DNA of 64,000 nucleotides, taken from NCBI GenBank assembly GCA_021234155.1, contig JAJEKV010000015.1:10376101-10440100 (forward strand), given 5' to 3'. The translations under genes were made by a program, and so were the position numbers. Shown piece by piece: positions 58,840-64,000 of the stretch; positions within the stretch are counted from its first letter, which is position 1, and each line of letters starts with the position of its first letter. Origin of the DNA: Isoetes taiwanensis. Lineage: Eukaryota > Streptophyta > Lycopodiopsida > Isoetales > Isoetaceae. Under the pieces are notes generated by a model. It did no database searches and was not told the origin of the DNA. It saw only the letters and a program-made list of their open reading frames with translations.

Positions 58840-59305
58840 TTTAGAGTCCGGAATGTGGTATTTCTGGCCTTTTTTGGTGGTATTTCCGTCCACTCATTAT
58901 CAGCCAAATGGTATTTCTGACCAAAAAAATGGTATTTCCGACCAAAAAGAGTGGTATTTTCTGGCCAAAAAAATGATATTTTTGGCCAAAGAGTGGTATT
59001 TCTGGCCAAAAACTAAGCGCAAAACTGTCCGACGGAGTTGAGATCTTCGGTCGGATCGTTCTTACAGCTCCGTGGTCGGCTGGAGCTGCTTCAAAAGCCC
59101 TTCTAATCAATTTGTCAGCCTCTTTAACGCTGATTTGATGAAGAGAGGAAGTGATTTGAGCTCAGATAGAGCCGAATTGATCCAAAAATGCCCCAAAACA
59201 GTTGGTTATAGGCTTGAAACTACGAGATGTACAGTGGCTGATAATGGGTGGCCGGAATTACCACAAGGAAAGGTTAGAAATACCACATCCCGGACTCTAA
59301 ATATA
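58840..59305. mobile_element. Small non-autonomous DNA element, copy 2
   Basis: ATATTTAGAGTCCGG and CCGGACTCTAAATAT ends, with internal GGTATTTCTGGCC units on alternating strands. It is closely similar to the element at 31667-33772 and sits at the same monomer position. Confidence 0.65.
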
Positions 59306-59740
59306 GTGGATCATAGTTAAAAGCATAAGACTTTTACATTATTCAATTTTGCAAGGTGACACATGGAAACAACCTCCTAAGTATTTTGTTATTAAACTTG
59401 AATCATCAAAAGTAGAACTTTGCATACAAGCCTAATTTGCCGAAGCTCATTTATAGCAGCAATGGCACCGCTTTGCTTCTTAACACTAATTTATGTCGAA
59501 GTCAATTGCCAACTTCTGATTTCTATTTTGCTTAACAAATAGAAAACTCTCAAAGAGAGCTTTTTTGAGTAATAAACCATCGGGATTCAGAAAAACACAA
59601 CCACCATGCAATTTTGGTATTCCATTATGCAATCTTTCAAGTTGCAGATTTCACCTCCATGTTATAGAGGCAACACCCGCATTATGAGATCCAGATAAGG
59701 AAATGAGCAATTAAGGACACAAAGAGAGCATTTGAAAATA

Positions 59741-60287
59741 TAGAATAGAATAGAATAGAATAGAAATTAATGTCCCTTGTGCCCTCAGGCCCCTGGACTT
59801 GTGTAGCATGGGCGAGCTCCCTGAAAGGGCGCTATTAACACATCACGCTGATTTATTGTAGCCTTTTTTGAAGGCTCCCTTTTTTCTATTAGTACCGGCA
59901 CCCCGCTTTGCATCGGCGTCATGGCCATGCGGTGGTGCGTCGTTATCAATCAGCTTTTAACTGAACAATTTGTGGGGGGTTTATGAATCGCCTCTTGTGC
60001 AGTTCATATTACAATCCCTCTTTCTTTGTGTACTTCTCGGTGTCTGATCGTCATTCCCTGGATTGTGTCTGCCATGTCTCTCATTGTTTCTGTCCTTCTC
60101 ATCAGAGTGTGTACTGGTTGCCCCATCTTATATTTCTGTATTTGTCTCTGATGTCTCCGTATATGGGGCACTCATTGATCATGTGGTTCTCATCCTCCAC
60201 TTCCCCAGTGTCACAGATTCTGCATATCCTGTCCTCTTTTTCTATTCCCCTCCACCTGTCCTTTTCAATTCTTAGATCGTGACACAT
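59741..60287 (-). mobile_element. 5'-truncated LINE fragment with (TTCTA)n tail
   Basis: The minus strand encodes a LINE C-terminal zinc finger (RICRICDTGEVEDENHMINEC, 60287-60102) and ends in five TTCTA units (TAGAA on plus, 59741-59765). Short-repeat 3' tails instead of poly(A) are typical of RTE-like LINEs. Comparison with the uninterrupted monomer near 31190 (AAATATAAAATCC) shows where it inserted. Confidence 0.75.
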
Positions 60288-61331
60288 AAAATCCTGGAAT
60301 ACCTTTTCTGGAATATAATTGTTGTAGTGTACGCACAGAGGATAAGAGAACTGCGATGAGCATCCGGTTCAGGGGTTTCCTATCATATAACTTAATTATA
60401 GTTCTTCGATTGTCAAATGTGGTTTATATTGTTGAAAAGTTCTTTAAAGATGTTTACATGTTCTACTGTAGACTATGATGCCGTTTAGTTATTCCATGTT
60501 TAAGATCTTCAAATTCCGATTTTCCTTCCAATTTCTCTCCAAATTAAGTATGCACAAATTCTTGAGCATTTGAAACTTGTTGTAGAGGAATTTGTGTTGT
60601 TTAAATACGATCAAGCATTGACGTGCATCAAGATATTGAGTTTTAGCAGTTGAGTAGTACATTTCAAGTGTATTGAACCAAAATTTGGCATTCATAAATC
60701 TTTTTCAGAAGTCATGTATAAATTCTGGTTGAATTAAAATGATTCTCATCCATATGCCCAATTGTTAAGCAGATTGAGGCTTCCCTTTTTTGGAGACCAT
60801 AGCAAATACGTAGCTACAAGCATAAGACTTTTACATTATTAAATTATGCAAGGTAACACCATGGAATCAACCTTCTAAGTATTTTGTTATTAAACTTGAA
60901 TCATAAAAAGTAGAGCTTTGCATACAAGCCTGATTTGCCGAAGCCATCACGGCCTTGTGTCTTAACACTGAATTATGTCGAAGTAAATTGCCAACTTCTG
61001 ATTTCTATTTTGCTCAACAAATAGAAAAGTCTCAAAGAGAGCTTCTTTGAGTAAAAAATCACTAGGATTTAAAAAAGCACAGCAACCGCACAATTTTGGT
61101 ATTCCATTATGCAATCTTTCATATTACAGGTTTCACCTTCATGTTATAGAGGCAGCACCCGCATTATGACATCCATAATGATGGGTTTTTAAATAATCTC
61201 CTAGTTCAAATGTGGAAAGTGGAGCAATTAAGGACACAAGGAGAGCATTTGAAACTATAAAATCCAGGAATGCTTTTTTCTGCAATATAATTGTTTTAGT
61301 GTACACACAGAAGACAAATATTGGATGCATA

Positions 61332-62977
61332 TGCGATTCTACAAATGATGCTTTTGAGGGATGATGTTGTTTGATATATTCATCAAAGATAGCTTGACTA
61401 TGAACAAATGCCTATGCATGAGGTTTTCTAATGGACTGCCATGATCTCCTAATAAAGTCCCATTTGCCAGGTTCTCAAGGCACACCTTTAACAGAAGGCA
61501 AAATACAACAAACTCAACATCAACATGTGATTGTGAGAACCTCCCTTATCAATATGTATTAGAAGTGTATAGACCTTGGCATAGCATTCAGCCAAATGCA
61601 CATTCAAGATACATATTTATGGAATACAAAAAAAATATAACATATGCTCAATACATGGCAAGGAATCATACACCCTTGAAGCTTCATTGCTTGAACAGTT
61701 AGGAGTGCCTCCTTGCCATGTACATAGGTGTTGTATCTTGAATGCCCAATTATAGTGGTCATAGTTTAGACAAGTATCATGAATTGGATTTATTGATATA
61801 AAGGTTGCAACTTTCAACCAGTTGACCTTGCTGAATGGTTGCTGAAAATGTGATCCTATATCCCAAATCCTCATTGCTTGAACAACCCCAAGTCAGCAAC
61901 TTTTCAGCATATGCAAGTCTACTGGATGAGGGTTGTTATTGTTTTGTATCTATATACGATTCATAATATTTATTAAACTTTGACTACTATAATTGCATGA
62001 TTGAAATTCTCAGACGTCCAAGATGGTTAGATGAGGTAGAGGATCTTGTTTCCTCTATGCCATATAACTTGATCCTGGAAAACATTGCTCGGTTCATGTA
62101 GATTCCATAGAAATATGCTAGTAACAAGTTAGATCTACACACACCGATTGTAAAGTTCTGAAAGCAAATACAACAATGAATTGCGAACTGTTTTGGAGGT
62201 TATTATCACAGCTGGAGCCTCTAGGCAATTTCCAGTCTTTAATAGAACATATTCTGAAGCATATGCCTTCTAGAGGCATCTTATCTATACAACTAGTCGT
62301 TTGTCGGGGTCAAACACATAGGTGGCTCTGTTTTGTAGGGGGTTGACAACCTTTGCATATGCCCCCATATTTCTTTGACTTCAAAATAGAAACAGGCCTG
62401 CTAAGTAAGCAGAGCCATGTAGCAGCCTGCTAAATGAGTAGAGCATTGTGGTAGTGTAGATGTCCTCACAAAACAAGAACCATTATGGTTAACAAAATTG
62501 ATTTCTTGAACTGGAATCAAAGATATAGAAATACAGTTGCAGTTAATGTAAACTAGAAGTTCTCCAAGTGTCGAGTATCCTCTGAAATGCAAAGGTTGTA
62601 GCTGCAACATATATCTGAGTAGTCTTCAAAATCCTGTAAAAGCAAAATCAAAATACCAACCATGACCTTGAGTTAATTTGAATTGGAATCAAAATTGGCC
62701 AGGATTATGGGAAGATGTAACTGGAAGAAGTAGGTAAAGGAAGGCTATATGGGAGTCAAATATGTTCGACTAGCTGAGCATCAAACCATTCATTCTAGTG
62801 TCTATAGAAATCTCCAGTCGAACCATAGATATATCTGTTATGGCCAAAGTTATTTTGGACGAAGAATAGAATAGAATAGAGAGAAGATAAATTTTCTTTT
62901 GCCATCAGCAGGAGCAATGTGCCATACAGATCTGTCAAAAGCTTATGACTGTAGTACATCTCCCTATACCTACTCAA
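61332..62977. other. No gene recognised
   Basis: AT-rich sequence. A short (GAATA) run near 62863 resembles the LINE tail at 59741, but no LINE sequence adjoins it. Confidence 0.4.
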
Positions 62978-63280
62978 TTATCTCTCAGTCATGCTAAAAT
63001 GTGTTACATAAAGGAATTCAAATAGGCAATACATCTGCACCACTTCCCTATAGTAGATTCTAGCCCATTCAACTTCTCTTGCTCTAGAGTTTTCAACTTC
63101 TTGTATGAACTCCTCTGTGGCAGCACAAAGTTCTCGCAGAGTGAGATGTTTCCCTATCTTTTTTGGCCAATGAAGAGAAGCCTCATAATTGTCTATATCA
63201 GTGTCAAATTTATTAGATCCCTGACCCTTAAGGAAGTCCAGATATTCTGTCACAATCAAACAAAGGTGCATTAGAATCAA
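62978..63280 (-). other. Open frame, possible exon, unidentified
   Basis: A 100-codon frame with soluble-protein composition (HWPKKIGKHLTLRELCAATE, VENSRAREVEWARIYYREVV). It may be an exon of a host gene extending beyond the window, but I do not recognise the family. It overlaps the start of the LINE fragment upstream. Confidence 0.3.
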
Positions 63281-64000
63281 TAATTTTTAAATTAGATATA
63301 AAAATATCAAAAGAGCCCCTATGAAGCCCAATGAAGTCCCAATTTCTGTTGTAGTTCTCCCCATGCTTTCTTTTTGTGAGTAATAGCAATGGATTCAATA
63401 TCAAGCTGAAAATGCATTTTAATCCAGAAAATGGAAAAGGATTTGGAACCATAAATAAGTCTATTTCTTGTTTTCCATATATTCTAAAAAGCAGTGTAGA
63501 CTAGAGTGTTTGAAAAAGTGTCCTCTTATTGCAGGAAAGAACGAATGTTATTAATCTTTTTATAGTACAGATATGTATCCCAAAATGGGATTAATTTTGG
63601 ACAAAGGAAAATGTGTTCCATAGATTCTTCCTGTAAGCAACCTGAGTGACAGAGTGGAGAGACATCAAATCTTTTAGACAATGACAGAAGATTAGTCAAA
63701 CTTTTTTGAGCCACAAGCCAAATGAAGAAGGTGATCTTTGGGGTACAGTAAGAATCCCAAATGTTTTTGAAAAGAGAGAGAATTCCTGTATGAGATAAAG
63801 ACCATTTATGCATGGCTTTGATAGATGCATCAACTTGACTAAGAGTGGAATAGAATTCACTTACTTATAGAAATAGATGTATTTACCTTTCAAAGTCCAA
63901 CCCATTGGACTGTTATAAACAATGTAAATCTTGAAAGGAGCAAAAATATTCTTAAAGTGAGCATATAATTTCTTGTCACTAGATGTGCCTCTAATAATCA
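63281..64000 (-). pseudogene. LINE C-terminal fragment (zinc-binding RVT domain)
   Basis: 63813-63526 encodes IWDSYCTPKITFFIWLVAQK, then CHSGCLQEESMEHIFLCPKL, the zf-RVT pattern found at the end of plant L1 ORF2. The frame is preceded by related sequence running out of the window. It differs from both the 1.8-kb and the 9.6-kb LINEs, so it is a third insertion. Confidence 0.75.

Larger units (their letters stand above)
58681..61331 (+). repeat. ~1-kb tandem repeat array, right part
   Basis: It begins mid-monomer (CCAAGTGTATTGAACC), exactly where the SDGC insertion cut it. It runs through a monomer with two insertions (58840-59305 and 59741-60287) to about 60350, then a further monomer to about 61330 that lacks the small DNA element. 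It is the mirror image of 30841-34250. Confidence 0.82.

Noticed and set aside
58808-59110. Similar repeated K/W-rich frames near 59 kb
   Set aside because: Same cause: the second copy of the small DNA element.
62978-63280. Confident host gene call
   Set aside because: No recognisable family, no supporting exons, and it borders a LINE fragment. Kept only as a low-confidence open frame.

Overview
The window looks like a large, repeat-rich land-plant nuclear genome. Plant-type L1 LINEs, LTR elements primed with the initiator-tRNA-Met site TGGTATCAGAGC, hAT and Helitron elements, and a plant ketol-acid reductoisomerase (KARI) copy with introns all point that way. A fern or other seed-free plant would fit, but the species cannot be fixed from sequence alone. 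Only two protein genes look intact: a secreted leucine-rich-repeat (LRR) protein (35.2-36.6 kb, minus) and the Gag of a small LTR element (32.5-33.3 kb, plus). Everything else is transposable elements, gene fragments or unassigned sequence.

Layout. 1.8-9.2 kb: a nearly full-length but decayed L1-like LINE (minus) with a candidate target-site duplication (TSD), interrupted by a non-autonomous hAT. 9.6-15.3 kb: a second, GC-richer decayed LINE (minus). 15.9-22.8 kb: a co-oriented series of intron-containing host-gene pseudogenes: EamA-type transporter, KARI, a possible glycosyltransferase fragment, and alcohol dehydrogenase (ADH). 24.6-25.5 kb: a cluster of tRNA-like SINE heads. 25.9-30.8 kb (minus): the 3' half of a Helitron fused to the 5' half of a DNA transposon, here called the SDGC element after its SDGC..QFK motif. 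30.8-34.2 kb and 58.7-61.3 kb: parts of a ~1-kb tandem repeat carrying nested insertions, including a Gag-only LTR element. 35-42 kb: the LRR gene and unassigned sequence. 42-52.4 kb (plus): the 5' half of a Helitron, interrupted by two hAT elements and a Ty3/gypsy element. 52.4-58.7 kb (plus): the 3' half of the SDGC element, including an antisense FCP1-like HAD-domain gene. 63-64 kb: the tail of another LINE.

The main result is an inferred ~23.9-kb inversion between about 28.5 and 52.42 kb. At each breakpoint a Helitron half meets an SDGC half, and the halves are complementary. Flipping the segment back restores one continuous Helitron, one continuous SDGC transposase, a pair of inverted SDGC terminal repeats flanked by a 4-bp TSD (ACAT), and an unbroken tandem-repeat monomer. 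The restored SDGC element is about 7.7 kb without its nested hAT. A second, smaller inversion (3.85 kb) lies wholly within the gypsy element. Its outer ends still carry a perfect ATCAA TSD, while its gag-pol and 359 bp of its 3' LTR are flipped.

All assignments rest on reading motifs, splice sites, terminal repeats and TSDs by eye; no database search was possible.
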